From NCBI RefSeq assembly GCF_051781005.1, contig NZ_JBPWOA010000026.1, positions 347,397 through 411,396 on the forward strand: a DNA stretch of 64,000 bases, read 5' to 3'. A program made the position numbers and the translations under genes. A model generated the notes under the pieces. That model saw nothing but the letters and a program-made list of their open reading frames with translations, ran no database searches and had not been told where the DNA came from. This stretch comes from Anabaena sp051781005 (GTDB lineage: Bacteria; Cyanobacteriota; Cyanobacteriia; Cyanobacteriales; Nostocaceae). Below, in pieces: positions 63,928-64,000 of this stretch (positions are counted from its first letter, which is position 1; each line of letters starts with the position of its first letter).

Positions 63928-64000
63928 ATATATGTCTTTTTTGTTAGGTGGACATTACCCAATTATGCTCAATTAAACTAAAGCTGTTGAGGGGGCAACA

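Overview
The window looks like chromosomal DNA of a filamentous, probably heterocyst-forming cyanobacterium (order Nostocales). The evidence is about thirty copies of the HIP1 octamer GCGATCGC, an A+T-rich genome with many short dispersed repeats, and lineage-typical genes: ferredoxin-thioredoxin reductase, a CBS-CP12 fusion, a CphA2-type cyanophycin synthetase with cyanophycinase, a DnaX intein, WD40/TPR/CHAT signalling proteins and Uma2 nucleases. No rRNA, tRNA, CRISPR array or complete insertion sequence was seen.

Layout. 0-5.5 kb: a PhnD-like binding lipoprotein (cut by the left edge) paired with a membrane histidine kinase, then ubiA and an Ppx/GppA phosphatase. 6-10.4 kb: a pentapeptide protein facing a three-gene minus-strand cluster of vWA protein, PP2C phosphatase and kinase-WD40 protein, which resembles the TerY-P triad. 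10.8-19 kb: a solitary m4C-type DNA methyltransferase, an EamA transporter, a peptidoglycan-binding/HEAT protein, an S66 carboxypeptidase, two methyltransferases and two glycosyltransferases. 19-23 kb: a sugar-binding lipoprotein, a YaaW-like protein and an O-antigen-ligase-like membrane protein. 23.6-28 kb: a TPR-CHAT protein whose expected catalytic Cys is Ser, and a smaller protein sharing its N-terminal domain. 28-38.9 kb: dnaX with a 140-residue mini-intein, cphA2 and cphB, an M20 amidohydrolase, a GspE/PilB ATPase and bioD. 39-47.5 kb: two Ser/Thr kinases (one fused to an LRAT/NlpC-like domain), prs, an HD hydrolase, a PIN toxin-antitoxin pair and typA. 47.8-52.5 kb: an accessory stretch with Uma2 nucleases, a toxin-antitoxin remnant, a frameshifted NucS-like nuclease, a DUF29 protein and an EEP hydrolase. 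52.7-61.5 kb: a second EamA transporter, DUF58, ftrC, DUF309, the lptA-lptB-lptF/G export genes, CBS-CP12 and an Asn-rich membrane protein. 62-64 kb: a broken PD-(D/E)XK nuclease and a third Uma2.

The most distinctive features lie in three places. First, the regulatory proteins: the vWA/PP2C/kinase-WD40 triad, the kinase-LRAT fusion and the TPR-CHAT pair. Second, the intergenic spaces, which are colonised by at least six families of small elements with terminal inverted repeats; in one place an element has inserted inside another. Third, a group of decaying defence-like genes: a truncated DUF5615 toxin, a nuclease broken at an A8 run and a PD-(D/E)XK gene broken by a frameshift.

All functional statements come from reading motifs; no database search was possible. 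Several start codons were moved from the longest open frame to a more plausible ATG or ribosome-binding-site-supported start, as noted in each entry.
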